This document shows, one piece after another, positions 38,191 through 47,091 of a stretch of DNA of 64,000 nucleotides. Origin of the DNA: Polynucleobacter finlandensis (GTDB taxonomy: Bacteria > Pseudomonadota > Gammaproteobacteria > Burkholderiales > Burkholderiaceae); assembly GCF_018881755.1 (NCBI RefSeq), contig NZ_JACVPS010000004.1, positions 1 through 64,000 on the forward strand, read 5' to 3'. A program made the position numbers and the translations under genes. The notes under the pieces were generated by a model. It ran no database searches. It was given only the letters and a program-made list of their open reading frames with translations, and had not been told where the DNA came from. Positions within the stretch are counted from its first letter, which is position 1; each line of letters starts with the position of its first letter.

Positions 38191-38733
38191 CTATCTTGCA
38201 GGGTGATTGGGGTACTGTTTACCGGTCATATTGCTATATATCGCCCCGGCTATCACCAGCAAAATGGAGTCCACCATGACTGGAAAGAAGGCGTAGCGAT
38301 AGTTCATCACATGGCCCAATACCGCAATTAATGCTACGGCGGCGGCCGGGGGATGCAAACACCGCAATACGAACATCCCCAGAATGGAAGCAGCAGCAGC
38401 AATTGGCATCGCCAGTAATGGTTCTCTAATAAGATTGGCAGTAGTAATGCCGATCAACGCCGACAAGGCATTGCCAGCAATCACCGCCCATGGCTGGGCC
38501 ATCGGGCTGCCTGGCAAGACAAATACCAAGAGAGCACTTGCCCCTAGGGAAGCCATCAACCATTCATCGAGTCCGCTCAGTTCACCAAGGTACTTAGCGA
38601 TAGTAAGTACTAACATCAATCCAACAAATGTGCCACAACTAGAACGAAAACGCTCAGTCCAAGTCACTGCGGGTTGATCACCCCCAAAGTAAAAGGAGTA
38701 ACGTTTAAGCAAATACCTAGCTGTATGTCTCAT
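38191..38733 (-). CDS. HPP-family membrane protein
   Basis: A 180-residue inner-membrane protein with about four or five hydrophobic helices and the LHPPAAA motif (residues about 126-132) that names the HPP family. Members are small transporters or channels; some are linked with nitrite transport. There is no CBS domain in this short form. Length fits the single-domain versions. It converges with the small gene, and its ATG lies 173 bp from the divergent rubrerythrin start. Confidence 0.85.
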   Translation of the reverse strand: MRHTARYLLKRYSFYFGGDQPAVTWTERFRSSCGTFVGLMLVLTIAKYLGELSGLDEWLMASLGASALLVFVLPGSPMAQPWAVIAGNALSALIGITTANLIREPLLAMPIAAAASILGMFVLRCLHPPAAAVALIAVLGHVMNYRYAFFPVMVDSILLVIAGAIYSNMTGKQYPNHPAR

Positions 38734-38906
38734 CTTTTATTTCTTTAATCGAAATTTAACTATTGGTTGCTTTTAGCTATCAAGCCAATACAAAAATATG
38801 ATTATTCGATAGCCTTGTTTTGTTCATAATAACCCCGTGGTAAGTGGTTTTGCTCTGGCTATAGACCGCTCACCCTAACCCATACAATTATTTTTAGGAG
38901 TCATTC

Positions 38907-39344
38907 ATGGCTAAAACTGTAAAAGGCACAAAGACTGAACAGTCTTTGAAAGAAGCATTTGCTGGCGAATCTCAAGCAAATCGTCGTTATTTGTATTTCG
39001 CGAACCAAGCTGATATTGCTGGTGCAAACGATGTTGCAGCAGTGTTCCGCTCAACTGCTGAAGGTGAAACTGGCCACGCCCATGGTCACATGGAGTATTT
39101 GATTGAAGGCGGCGCAGGCGAGCCAGGCACAGGTATGCCAGCTAAGACAGTTGCAGAAGCTTTGCAAGCAGCGATCGCAGGCGAAACCCATGAGTACACT
39201 GATATGTATCCAGGCATGGCTAAAACTGCACGCGATGAAGGCTTTGATGAAATTGCTGACTGGTTTGAAACTTTGGCAAAGGCTGAACGTAGCCACGCTA
39301 ACAAGTTCACCAAAACTTTAGAAGCGCACTTGGCTAACGTTTAA
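38907..39344 (+). CDS. rubrerythrin-like di-iron protein without rubredoxin domain
   Basis: A 145-residue four-helix-bundle protein. Di-iron ligand motifs are visible as GES (20-22), [10 protein letters not shown] (52-61), GETHEY (92-97) and AERSH near residue 125-129. The C-terminal rubredoxin domain with four cysteines found in classical rubrerythrin is absent; there is no cysteine at all. It is therefore an erythrin-like peroxide-scavenging protein that would need another electron donor. An AGGAG ribosome-binding site (38897-38901) precedes ATG 38907, and a strong terminator follows. Confidence 0.9.
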   Translation: MAKTVKGTKTEQSLKEAFAGESQANRRYLYFANQADIAGANDVAAVFRSTAEGETGHAHGHMEYLIEGGAGEPGTGMPAKTVAEALQAAIAGETHEYTDMYPGMAKTARDEGFDEIADWFETLAKAERSHANKFTKTLEAHLANV

Positions 39345-39362
39345 TTTATTAAACGAGTCAAT

Positions 39363-39389
39363 AAAAAAGCCACCCTCGGGTGGCTTTTT
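39363..39389 (+). terminator. rho-independent terminator after the rubrerythrin gene
   Basis: A GCCACCC / GGGTGGC stem (39369-39375 and 39378-39384) with flanking A and T tracts forms a good intrinsic terminator. The A run on the other side means it can also work for the converging HiPIP gene. Confidence 0.85.
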
Positions 39390-39428
39390 GTTTTACTGAA
39401 ATATATTCTCAGTAAGCGACTGGATAAC

Positions 39429-39737
39429 TTAAGCCTTTTTAGCGTAAGCAGAGCACCAGCCTTTAGCAGCAACTTGCTTGCCAGCAAACAATGCGCAACC
39501 ACCAGCAGCAGAACCAGCAGCACCTTGATAGAGAGCGCAATTACTACAAGCTTGTGGCGCAGCATATTTAGCGTACTTTGCTTTATCCACTTTAGATGCA
39601 TCTGCTTTGTAACCCAATGCAGCAGCTTGTGGGTCAGTTTCAGCAACCATGGCTTGAGCTTGTACTTTGGTGTTTAGAGCCAAAGTTGCAGCACCAGCGG
39701 CTGACATGATCATGAATTGACGACGGGTAGTTTTCAT
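39429..39737 (-). CDS. high-potential iron-sulfur protein (HiPIP)
   Basis: A 102-residue protein with a Tat-type signal (TRRQFMIMSAAGAATLA, cleavage after about residue 28) and four cysteines at C64, C67, C81 and C95 in the C-x2-C-x13-C-x13-C pattern that holds one 4Fe-4S cluster. It is a periplasmic electron carrier, often for terminal oxidases or photosynthetic reaction centres. A GGAG ribosome-binding site precedes its ATG. A Fur-like palindrome sits 156 bp upstream (39894-39912), which suggests iron-linked control. Confidence 0.93.
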   Translation of the reverse strand: MKTTRRQFMIMSAAGAATLALNTKVQAQAMVAETDPQAAALGYKADASKVDKAKYAKYAAPQACSNCALYQGAAGSAAGGCALFAGKQVAAKGWCSAYAKKA

Positions 39738-39893
39738 ATGGACTCCAGTGGGTTAATGGTTAAATTAAAAGCGAAATATCAAGCATCAATGAAAGCAATT
39801 CAGCAAAACTTCATTGGCAACTAGAGCGATCATAGAGCAGAAGAATTCAGTTCTCTAGTCGAGCCTTAAGTATTTGATTTATATGGAGTATTA

Positions 39894-39912
39894 GTTGAGA
39901 ATTATTCTCAAC
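39894..39912. promoter_or_regulatory. Fur-box-like palindrome upstream of the HiPIP gene
   Basis: GTTGAGAAT-T-ATTCTCAAC is a perfect 9-1-9 palindrome that contains TGAGAAT-T-ATTCTCA, an exact fit to the 7-1-7 Fur core (TGAnAAT-n-ATTnTCA). It lies in the 227-bp gap between folE and the HiPIP gene, both on the - strand, so the HiPIP promoter is its natural target. Binding is inferred from the pattern only. Confidence 0.65.
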
Positions 39913-39964
39913 CATTGATCGACATGTATCAAAAATGAAAGTCTTACAGAAGCACTACGCCTGA

Positions 39965-40786
39965 CTAACGTCTCTCTAGCAAAGAGAGGAACTCACGTCG
40001 TAAGTTGGCATCTTTTAAGAAAGCACCACGCATCACACTATTGACCATCTTGGAGTCACGATCTTTTACGCCACGCCATTGCATGCAGAAGTGATCGGCA
40101 TCCATCACGATTGCAACGCCAATGGGTTTGATCTTTTTCTCGAGCATATCAGCCAACTCCACCACCGCCTCTTCCTGAATTTGTGGGCGGCACATGACCC
40201 ACTCAGTAAGGCGTGAGTATTTAGACAAGCCAATTAACGCTGAGTCTTTACTTGGTAGAACGCCGATCCAAATGCGACCCATAATCGGGCATAGATGATG
40301 AGAGCACGCGCTACGGACGGTGATTGGGCCAATGATCATCAGCTCATTTAAGCGGCTCACATTGGGAAACTTTGTTAAGGTTGGCTGCACTACATATCGA
40401 CCATTAAAGACTTCTTGCACGTACATTTTGGCAACGCGTTTGCTCGTATTAAGGGTGTTGTGATCACTTTCTGTATCAATCACCAAACTCTCTAATACCG
40501 CCTGCATCTTTTCCGCAACCTCATCTACCAAACCCTCTAATTCACCAGGTTTAATAAAGGCAGAAATATTGTCATTGGCATGAAAGCGCGCTTTTTGCGC
40601 CTCGATGCGACGACGGATTACAACTGACAAAGGCAGTCCACCATCTTCTTTTTGAACAACCTTCTTGGCGGCAACTTTCTTGGCAGTAGCTTTCTTGGCA
40701 GAAGCTTTTCTTGCCGGCGTTTTTTTGCTTGCTGCTGTAGAGGCCGTCTTACCTGCTAACTTCACAACTGCTTTTTTGGTGGCCAT
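39965..40786 (-). CDS. folE: GTP cyclohydrolase I with basic N-terminal tail
   Basis: A 273-residue enzyme that starts folate/pterin synthesis from GTP. The catalytic domain begins near residue 50. SACSHHLCP (159-167) and DHFCMQWRG (231-239) hold the zinc ligands C161, H164 and C234. Residues 1-48 form an extra Lys/Ala-rich tail with KKA and AKK repeats, like histone H1 or AlgP-type tails, absent from most FolE proteins. The tail could bind nucleic acid or be a disordered spacer; nothing in the sequence settles this. It is upstream of the HiPIP gene and downstream of the MAPEG gene. Confidence 0.95.
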   Translation of the reverse strand: MATKKAVVKLAGKTASTAASKKTPARKASAKKATAKKVAAKKVVQKEDGGLPLSVVIRRRIEAQKARFHANDNISAFIKPGELEGLVDEVAEKMQAVLESLVIDTESDHNTLNTSKRVAKMYVQEVFNGRYVVQPTLTKFPNVSRLNELMIIGPITVRSACSHHLCPIMGRIWIGVLPSKDSALIGLSKYSRLTEWVMCRPQIQEEAVVELADMLEKKIKPIGVAIVMDADHFCMQWRGVKDRDSKMVNSVMRGAFLKDANLRREFLSLLERR

Positions 40787-40832
40787 ATATCAATTTTTCT
40801 AAATAATGTCTAAATAATCTTTGACGATCAAT

Positions 40833-41204
40833 CTATATCTGAAAGAAGATCGCCACCACACAAGCGATCCCACATAACCAAACAATAGAGCGCATAGTTG
40901 GCCAATTGCCTACATAACAAATCAAATAAGCAATACGCGAAATCACAAAGCCAAGTGCTAGCAAATCTAACCTGGCTTGGGGTGCCTGCATGAGCGACGC
41001 AATGATGACTGCGGCAAAGAAGAGCGGTAGGGATTCAAATAAATTGGCTTGCGCAGCATTGGCGCGCGCCCGAAAGCCTGTTTGCTTGGCAAGCCATGTA
41101 CGGGGCTGACCATTGTCGTAACCTTCAAAACCTTTTTTGGCGATACCTGCAGCAACATAAGGAAGTAGGCCCATGAATAACACACAGGCAAATGCAATAG
41201 TCAT
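40833..41204 (-). CDS. MAPEG-family membrane protein
   Basis: A 123-residue protein with about four hydrophobic helices. The central [19 protein letters not shown] segment (about 46-64) matches the loop of bacterial MAPEG proteins (glutathione-linked membrane proteins related to eicosanoid synthases). The bacterial function is unknown. Its start overlaps the plsY stop by 4 bp (ATGA), so the two are translated together. Confidence 0.85.
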   Translation of the reverse strand: MTIAFACVLFMGLLPYVAAGIAKKGFEGYDNGQPRTWLAKQTGFRARANAAQANLFESLPLFFAAVIIASLMQAPQARLDLLALGFVISRIAYLICYVGNWPTMRSIVWLCGIACVVAIFFQI

Positions 41205-41848
41205 GATTTTGAACTTTCAGAAGAGTTGTTACTGTTTGCATCCTTTGAGCCAATTCTGGACTCTTTGCCGTTCATCAAATTGTGGATATTGCTACGGTGA
41301 CGCCAAATTAATAAAGCGCAGACTATCAGTAGCGCAATACCCATTGGATGAAAGCCAAACAAAAATACAAAATAGATCGGCCCAAACACTGCGGCGGCTA
41401 ATGCCGCTAAAGATGAGTAACGCATGAACTTGGCAACGATGATCCATGTAGCCAACGTTGCTAAACCCAAAATCCAATTAATCCCAAACAAAATACCGCA
41501 CGCAGTCGCAACGCCTTTACCACCCTTAAAACCATGAAAGATTGGAAAGAGGTGCCCTAGAAATACGGCGACAACAACACCACACAAAATCCAAGAATTC
41601 AGACTAGAGCTCAAAGACTCTTCGCCCAAAATCATGCGGGCCAACACCACTGCTACAAACCCCTTTAAGGCATCGCCTAACAATGTCAGAACCGCAGCAC
41701 GCTTATTGCCCGTTCTGAGCACATTGGTTGCGCCAGGGTTACCCGAGCCGTAAGAGTGTGGATCTGGCAGGCGCATGCATTTACTTACCACCACCGCGAA
41801 GGAAACTGAGCCAATCAAGTACGCAATCGGGATTAAGAGAATATCCAT
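41201..41848 (-). CDS. plsY: acyl-phosphate glycerol-3-phosphate acyltransferase
   Basis: A 215-residue membrane enzyme that acylates glycerol-3-phosphate to lysophosphatidate using acyl-phosphate. [13 protein letters not shown] (33-45) and FKGGKGVAT (about 107-115) are the conserved PlsY loops; five or so helices fit the family. The last about 20 residues are Ser/Asn-rich and probably disordered. It overlaps the MAPEG gene by 4 bp and follows xerD by 27 bp. Confidence 0.95.
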   Translation of the reverse strand: MDILLIPIAYLIGSVSFAVVVSKCMRLPDPHSYGSGNPGATNVLRTGNKRAAVLTLLGDALKGFVAVVLARMILGEESLSSSLNSWILCGVVVAVFLGHLFPIFHGFKGGKGVATACGILFGINWILGLATLATWIIVAKFMRYSSLAALAAAVFGPIYFVFLFGFHPMGIALLIVCALLIWRHRSNIHNLMNGKESRIGSKDANSNNSSESSKS

Positions 41849-41875
41849 GCCGCTATCTTAAACACATCTGACAAT

Positions 41876-42832
41876 TTAGGTGCCGCGCGGATGATGTTGC
41901 TGATGAATGGATTTGAGACGCTCTCTGGCTACATGGGTATAGATTTGGGTAGTGGAGATATCGGCATGGCCTAAAAGCAACTGTACTACCCGCAAATCTG
42001 CTCCATGGTTGAGTAAATGGGTTGCAAACGCATGGCGAAGAGTATGGGGTGACAGAGCCACGGGGATGCTCGCCTGCAAAGCATAGCGCTTGATGAGCGC
42101 CCAAAATGCCTGACGGGTCAGCGCTGAACCAGTATGGCGCCCGATGAACACTGCATCTGAAGTTTTACCTTCTAGCAGTGGTGTTCTAGCATCTGCCAGA
42201 TATCTGCGTAACCATTGACCTGCCTCCCCACCAAAGGGCACCAATCGCTCCTTGCCACCCTTGCCATTCACAATCCGAACCACGCCCTCATTTAAACCCA
42301 GCGCCACGGTTTTTAAAGAAACAATTTCAGAAACGCGCAGGCCGCTGGCATACATCAATTCCAACATAGTGCGATCGCGCAAACCTAAAGGGGTCTCAAT
42401 ATTTGGAGCATTGAGCAAACTCGTCACCTGATCCTCACTTAGCGTCTTTGGAAAGCGCAATGCCTGCTTAGCAGCACGCAAACCAATACAAGGATCGCTT
42501 TTGACAAGATGGTGACGTAGCGCATGTCGATAAAAACGCTTGAATACTGTGAGCCGTCGGTTAGCAGTGGTAGCCTTATCCGCCCTGCGATGGGCAATAT
42601 AGGCTGTGAGCTCTTTTTCATCTACGGAGTACAAATCCAGATGAGCCGTTTTATACAACCACTGCGCTAAGAGCAAAAGATCCCTGCGATAGGCAGTAAG
42701 GCTATTTTGAGCTAAGCCATCTTCCAACCAACAAGCATCGCAAAATCGTTCAATCGCCTCCTGGCTGGCAGGGGCTAATTGTGCAGGACTAGATTTTTCG
42801 GTCAGTCCTGCAACAGAGTCTTGCTTAGTCAC
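41876..42832 (-). CDS. xerD: tyrosine recombinase XerD
   Basis: A 318-residue site-specific recombinase that resolves chromosome dimers at dif with XerC. The N-terminal SAM-like domain covers about 28-115. Catalytic residues are R166 (YASGLRVSE), K192 region, H263 and R266 (HTLRHAF), H289 (LLGHADIST) and the nucleophile Y298. It begins with GTG at 42832, overlapping the upstream yajQ stop by 8 bp. Its flanks are housekeeping genes, so it is the chromosomal enzyme and not a phage or integron integrase. Confidence 0.93.
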   Translation of the reverse strand: MTKQDSVAGLTEKSSPAQLAPASQEAIERFCDACWLEDGLAQNSLTAYRRDLLLLAQWLYKTAHLDLYSVDEKELTAYIAHRRADKATTANRRLTVFKRFYRHALRHHLVKSDPCIGLRAAKQALRFPKTLSEDQVTSLLNAPNIETPLGLRDRTMLELMYASGLRVSEIVSLKTVALGLNEGVVRIVNGKGGKERLVPFGGEAGQWLRRYLADARTPLLEGKTSDAVFIGRHTGSALTRQAFWALIKRYALQASIPVALSPHTLRHAFATHLLNHGADLRVVQLLLGHADISTTQIYTHVARERLKSIHQQHHPRGT

Positions 42833-43310
42833 GGAAGTTATTAAAGCCCAATGGTGCTTCTGTTACTTCTTTTTTGAGCAATGCCATGGTTTCTTGCAAA
42901 TCATCGCGCTTAGCACCGGTCACACGCACCGCATCGCCTTGAATACTCGCCTGCACTTTGATCTTGCTATCTTTAATGATGCGCACTACTTTTTTAGCGA
43001 GCTCTTGCGTAATACCCTTTTGGATCTTCATCGTTTGCTTACGCTTATCACTACCAATAGTCTCTTTTTTGTCGTCTTTAAGATAGCGCACGTCCACATT
43101 ACGCTTGGCCATCTTGCCAAAGAGCACATCGCGCACTTGACCCAATTTAAAGTCGTCATCACCAAATAAAATCAAGGTTTCATCTTTTTGTTCTACACGA
43201 CTATCTGAGCCCTTAAAGTCAAAGCGATTGGTAATCTCTTTATTGGATTGTTCAACGGCATTTTTTAACTCAATCATGTCTGGTTCGCACACTACATCAA
43301 ATGTTGGCAT
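42825..43310 (-). CDS. YajQ-family cyclic-di-GMP/nucleotide-binding protein
   Basis: A 161-residue protein with the YajQ start [31 protein letters not shown] (37-48) and the C-terminal [12 protein letters not shown] and PLGFNNFRD. YajQ proteins have two ferredoxin-like folds; some bind cyclic di-GMP and regulate virulence or biofilm genes, and RNA binding has also been reported. It is cytoplasmic. It faces away from murB across a 96-bp divergent gap and leads the yajQ-xerD-plsY operon. Confidence 0.93.
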   Translation of the reverse strand: MPTFDVVCEPDMIELKNAVEQSNKEITNRFDFKGSDSRVEQKDETLILFGDDDFKLGQVRDVLFGKMAKRNVDVRYLKDDKKETIGSDKRKQTMKIQKGITQELAKKVVRIIKDSKIKVQASIQGDAVRVTGAKRDDLQETMALLKKEVTEAPLGFNNFRD

Positions 43311-43406
43311 ATCAAATCCTTTAATTTTTTTACCTTAAAACCCGCTATAGCATTGCCAGCAAGTCCTTTTTTCATGGAAATTGCCGAACACGAATAAGAT
43401 TGTGGC

Positions 43407-44444
43407 ATGAACTGTGCAAAAAATGCGCCTGCTGCCCCCCAGCCCCTCTCAAATGTATCCCTTGAGAGCAGAAATACTTTTGGCTTGCCCGCTATTGCTG
43501 AACTTGCTTATGACATTACCTCCCCAGATCAGTTGCCAGGACTAATGGCTAACCTTCTGAATGAAGGGGGTGCTTGGCAAGTTTTGGGTGGCGGTAGCAA
43601 CGTAGTGCTTCCCAATGCCCTAAGTGGTAGCACCTTACTCATGAACATTAGCGGCCGAGAAATCATCGACAGCAATGATCATTTCTCGGCAGTGGCTGTA
43701 GGCGCAGGAGAGAACTGGCATGACTTTGTCGCTTGGACGCTAGAACAAAATCTACCTGGATTAGAAAACCTAGCCCTCATACCAGGCACAGTTGGCGCAG
43801 CCCCCATACAGAACATTGGCGCTTATGGCGCAGAAGTTGCTCACTTCATTGACTGCATCGAAGCCTTTGATAGCAAAGAGCAAGCCTTTGTCACTCTGAG
43901 TAAATCTGATTGCCACTTTGCTTATCGTGATAGCTACTTTAAGCAAAATCCTGGGCGCTTTATCGTGACAAAGGTCGTCTTTAACATTCCAAAGGCATGG
44001 CTACCGCGACTAACTTATGCTGATCTTGCAAAACAGTTTTCTGATCATTCATCGCCCAGCGCTCAAGAGATATTTACTGCGGTCTGCAACATTCGCCAAA
44101 GCAAACTTCCTGACCCAAAGATAATCGGTAACGCTGGTAGCTTTTTTCAAAACCCCATTGTTGATACAACACAGTATCAAAACCTTTTGGCTCTGCATCC
44201 TAATCTTGCTTCTTATCCCGATGCCAATGGCACTCGCAAACTGGCTGCTGGCTGGCTGATTGATCAATGTGGATTCAAAGGCTATCGCGCTGGACCTGCT
44301 GGCGTTTATGAAAAACAAGCCTTGGTTCTAGTCAATCATGGTGGCGCCACTGCAAACGATATTTTGGAGCTTGCAAGCACCATTCAGAAAAAAGTTAAAG
44401 GGCGCTTTGGTGTTGAGTTGCAAATTGAACCCAATATCCTTTAG
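43407..44444 (+). CDS. murB: UDP-N-acetylenolpyruvoylglucosamine reductase
   Basis: A 345-residue FAD enzyme that reduces UDP-GlcNAc-enolpyruvate to UDP-MurNAc in peptidoglycan synthesis. LGGGSNVVLP (60-69) and LIPGTVGAAPIQNIGAYG (about 123-140) bind FAD. IGNAGSFFQNP holds the catalytic serine, and IEPNI at the C-terminus holds the conserved glutamate. Length fits type I MurB of proteobacteria. Its stop overlaps that of xseA on the other strand by 4 bp. Confidence 0.95.
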   Translation: MNCAKNAPAAPQPLSNVSLESRNTFGLPAIAELAYDITSPDQLPGLMANLLNEGGAWQVLGGGSNVVLPNALSGSTLLMNISGREIIDSNDHFSAVAVGAGENWHDFVAWTLEQNLPGLENLALIPGTVGAAPIQNIGAYGAEVAHFIDCIEAFDSKEQAFVTLSKSDCHFAYRDSYFKQNPGRFIVTKVVFNIPKAWLPRLTYADLAKQFSDHSSPSAQEIFTAVCNIRQSKLPDPKIIGNAGSFFQNPIVDTTQYQNLLALHPNLASYPDANGTRKLAAGWLIDQCGFKGYRAGPAGVYEKQALVLVNHGGATANDILELASTIQKKVKGRFGVELQIEPNIL

Positions 44445-45667
44445 TTGGACTTGACTGCACTCAATTCAATTTGGGCTTCACCTTCAGCTAAGCGTACTTG
44501 ATAGCTTGCATTTACTTTGAGATCCCTAGGGTTGCGCACCGCTTGTAGGGTTTCATTTTCTTGGGTCAAGATAACTGAGTAGCCACGCTCTAAAGTACGC
44601 TGGGGATTGAGCATCTCTAACTGGGATTGGTAGTGATTTTGATTCCGCTTCCAATTTTCAACTCTGACCATCCATGCTTGATTGAGGCGCTGTTGCCAAT
44701 TGCCAATTTGCTCGCGCATGCGATCTGGGTTAGGCAGTGCATGACTCAATCGTAATGCCAGCTGATCTAAAGTCTGCGCTTCGCGTTCAACCCTTTGAGA
44801 AACCCTTTGCAGCAAAGCCTGCGCAATGGCATCCAATTCTTGCAGCATTTGATCTCGTCTTGGTGCAGCCATTTCTGCTGCACCAGTGGGCGTTGGTGCG
44901 CGCAGATCAGCAACAAAATCAGCAATCGTCACATCTGTCTCATGACCCACACCACTGACTACTGGAATAGGTGACTGCGCAATCGCATAAGCCAACTTCT
45001 CGTCGTTAAACGCCCAAAGATCTTCAATACTGCCGCCGCCCCGAACCAGCAAAATGACATCGACTTCTGACTGACCCTGTTCAGCCTCTTTTGCGGCAGC
45101 ATGTAATGCAGCAATAATTCCAGCGGGTGCATCAGGTCCCTGAACCAATGTTGGGTAAATTACAATCGGAATATGCGGCGCTCTTCTAGCAAGCGTACTG
45201 AGCACATCTTTCAATGCAGCAGCCTGTGGTGAAGTGACAATACCAATTGCCCGAGGATGCGAAGGGATATCACGTTTGCGCTCTGCATCAAAAAGCCCTT
45301 CTTTAGCTAACTTTGCTTTGAGCTTCAAAAAGGCTTCGTAGAGTCCGCCCATGCCTGCGCGGCGCATGCTTTGCACTGTGAGCTGAATATCTCCCCGTGG
45401 AACATAAAAACCCAGATTAGCTGCTAGCTCGACTAAATCACCTGATTGAGGCAAAAATCCGACTTGGCCATTGCGTCCACGGAACATCACACAGCGGATC
45501 TGCCCTTCTTCATCTTTGAGGGAGAAATACCAGTGCCCACTGTCATAGGCTTTGAAATTCGAAATCTCCCCGCTAACCCAAACGGTATCAAAGCGCTCCT
45601 CCAAAGAGCTCGCAATGGCGCGGTTTAGATCGCCAACACTGAGGATTTCTCTTGATATTTCCGACAT
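44441..45667 (-). CDS. xseA: exodeoxyribonuclease VII large subunit
   Basis: A 408-residue protein with an N-terminal OB fold (about 8-105, VWVSGEISNFK and HWYFSLKDE) and the catalytic domain (GIVTSPQAAALKD near 143-155, RGGGSIEDLWAFND near 210-223, SGVGHETDVTIADFVAD near 240-256). A coiled-coil region fills the C-terminal third. It degrades single-stranded DNA with XseB, which is not in this window. It is slightly shorter than E. coli XseA. Its promoter should lie in the 314-bp gap to exbB. Confidence 0.95.
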   Translation of the reverse strand: MSEISREILSVGDLNRAIASSLEERFDTVWVSGEISNFKAYDSGHWYFSLKDEEGQIRCVMFRGRNGQVGFLPQSGDLVELAANLGFYVPRGDIQLTVQSMRRAGMGGLYEAFLKLKAKLAKEGLFDAERKRDIPSHPRAIGIVTSPQAAALKDVLSTLARRAPHIPIVIYPTLVQGPDAPAGIIAALHAAAKEAEQGQSEVDVILLVRGGGSIEDLWAFNDEKLAYAIAQSPIPVVSGVGHETDVTIADFVADLRAPTPTGAAEMAAPRRDQMLQELDAIAQALLQRVSQRVEREAQTLDQLALRLSHALPNPDRMREQIGNWQQRLNQAWMVRVENWKRNQNHYQSQLEMLNPQRTLERGYSVILTQENETLQAVRNPRDLKVNASYQVRLAEGEAQIELSAVKSN

Positions 45668-45809
45668 ATTTTCTCTTTTATTACACAGCTATAAGGCTCA
45701 AAGGTAGATAAATATCCACAGAAGCCCATGAGCCCTTAGGTTGACCGTCTTCAGTAAGCAAGAGCTGACCCAAAACGTCTCACAAATCCAACATGACATT
45801 TGCATCTCA

Positions 45810-45823
45810 TTGATTTATATCAA
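45810..45823. promoter_or_regulatory. FNR/Anr-type site
   Basis: TTGAT-TTAT-ATCAA matches the FNR/Anr half-site pattern TTGATnnnnATCAA exactly. It is 158 bp before exbB and 142 bp before xseA. Its identity with the consensus suggests oxygen-linked control, but it also lies in an AT-rich tract. Confidence 0.45.
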
Positions 45824-45923
45824 TATATACAAATACCCAGAACAGATATTTCCTACGTATTTTCCCTGATCTCACCATCAATCAAGGACTTACAGACTGC
45901 TTCGAAAAAAGTTTTGCACAGAG

Positions 45924-45932
45924 TTATCCACA
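45924..45932 (+). other. DnaA box match
   Basis: TTATCCACA, the perfect DnaA 9-mer, lies 49 bp before exbB. Another, ATATCCACA (one mismatch), is at 45712-45720 on the same strand. About one perfect match per 130 kb is expected by chance on both strands, so this is suggestive only. Confidence 0.35.
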
Positions 45933-45981
45933 GGCTAGCTTTCCTAAAACCACTTCCCAATTCAGCTAAAGTACTGAGCTT

Positions 45982-46614
45982 ATGTACTCCATCTTACTGT
46001 CTGCCGGTTGGCCTATTTGGCCCCTCCTCATTATCTCGATCCTAGGCCTAGCCATTGCTATTGAGAGGGCTTGGTACTTACGGCAAATCAATATCCTCCC
46101 AAAAGCGACCTTAGAGGCGGCTTTTAGCCTAGCAAATCAGCTCTCCACTCAAAAGTCTATTGCGAACGTTCAGATCGCCCAGTTAGCCCAAAGCTCCCCA
46201 GCGGCACCGCTATTGGCCTGTGCATTATTAGAGAAAGCTGCAGGAAACAATTCGGATCATGCTCTGGAAGAAATTCAGGCAATCGCTCAAGGCACTTTCT
46301 TAAAGTTAGACCGATATCTTGGTGCTTTAGCAACGATCGCTACGGTCGCGCCCCTGCTAGGTCTTTTCGGCACAGTAGTGGGCATGATTGAAATCTTTGG
46401 AAGTCAAGGTGCGATTGCTGGTGGCGCCGGTAGCCCGCAGCAACTTGCCCACGGCATTTCAGTTGCGCTGTACAACACGGCTTTTGGTTTATTGATTGCA
46501 ATTCCAGCATTAGCGGCATGGCGTGGATTACGCGCCATGGCCAATCAACGCCAACGCGAGTGCGAAGAATTCACCAGACAGCTTTTTAAGAAGCTATACC
46601 CAAGCAACGCATGA
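45982..46614 (+). CDS. exbB: MotA/TolQ/ExbB proton channel protein
   Basis: A 210-residue inner-membrane protein with three hydrophobic segments (about 8-28, 113-135, 150-172) and the ExbB-type TVAPLLGLFGTVVGMIEIF core near residues 114-132. With ExbD it uses the proton gradient to power a TonB-like energiser. The start overlaps an unrelated upstream frame. It overlaps exbD by 4 bp. No tonB gene is adjacent. A separate TolQ is at 52468, so this pair is not the Tol motor. Confidence 0.88.
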   Translation: MYSILLSAGWPIWPLLIISILGLAIAIERAWYLRQINILPKATLEAAFSLANQLSTQKSIANVQIAQLAQSSPAAPLLACALLEKAAGNNSDHALEEIQAIAQGTFLKLDRYLGALATIATVAPLLGLFGTVVGMIEIFGSQGAIAGGAGSPQQLAHGISVALYNTAFGLLIAIPALAAWRGLRAMANQRQRECEEFTRQLFKKLYPSNA

Positions 46615-47084
46615 GTTGGCTTAGCGCACACCACAGTAAGCAAGGCGGCTTCACGCTGGGTGCCGCCAGCGCCAATAGCACTCATATCGAACCTGAAATT
46701 AATCTTATTCCGTTTATTGATGTGCTGTTAGTGGTGCTCATTTTTTTAATGATCTCCACCACTTTCACACGCTATCAAGAATTGGCCATCACCCTGCCAA
46801 CAGCTAGCGGCGTAGAAAGTCAAAATGACATTAAGCAAATTCATATTGCCGTGAGTCGCGATGGACGCTTTGCTGTAAACGGTAAAGTGACAGATCGCAG
46901 TCAACTCAGTAACTCGCTGAGTCAATTTACTCAAAATAGCACTAATAAAGATAGTGCTCAAGGTATTCAAGTCAATATTGATGCCGATGCAAGAGCCCCA
47001 CATCAAGCAGTGATGAGCGCCTTAGAAGCAGCGCGTGACGCGAACCTCTCCAATATTGTTTTTAGCAGTCAATCTAAAAAGTAA
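46611..47084 (+). CDS. exbD: ExbD/TolR-family biopolymer transport protein
   Basis: A 157-residue protein with a cytoplasmic N-terminus of about 30 residues, one membrane helix (33-51) that contains the essential Asp (D37 in LIPFIDVLLV), and a periplasmic domain of about 100 residues. It forms the proton path with ExbB. It overlaps exbB by 4 bp (ATGA), typical of stoichiometric coupling. lpxK follows 7 bp later. Confidence 0.88.
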   Translation: MSWLSAHHSKQGGFTLGAASANSTHIEPEINLIPFIDVLLVVLIFLMISTTFTRYQELAITLPTASGVESQNDIKQIHIAVSRDGRFAVNGKVTDRSQLSNSLSQFTQNSTNKDSAQGIQVNIDADARAPHQAVMSALEAARDANLSNIVFSSQSKK

Positions 47085-47091
47085 ATTGACG

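Larger units (their letters stand above)
45668..45981. promoter_or_regulatory. 314-bp divergent regulatory gap (xseA / exbB)
   Basis: No gene is convincing here. The gap serves two divergent genes and contains an FNR-type palindrome (45810-45823), a perfect DnaA 9-mer (45924-45932), a one-mismatch DnaA-like site (45712-45720) and an AT-rich stretch (about 45810-45835). An 81-codon ORF crosses it but overlaps the exbB start in another frame and looks spurious. Confidence 0.5.

Noticed and set aside
41876..42832. Integrase of a mobile element
   Set aside because: The tyrosine recombinase lies in a housekeeping operon with yajQ and plsY and matches XerD in length and motifs; no att sites or phage genes are nearby.
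45668..45981. Possible replication origin (DnaA boxes and AT-rich stretch)
   Set aside because: Only one perfect box and one near match; no dnaA, dnaN, rpmH or gidA genes nearby. Kept as single-site observations.
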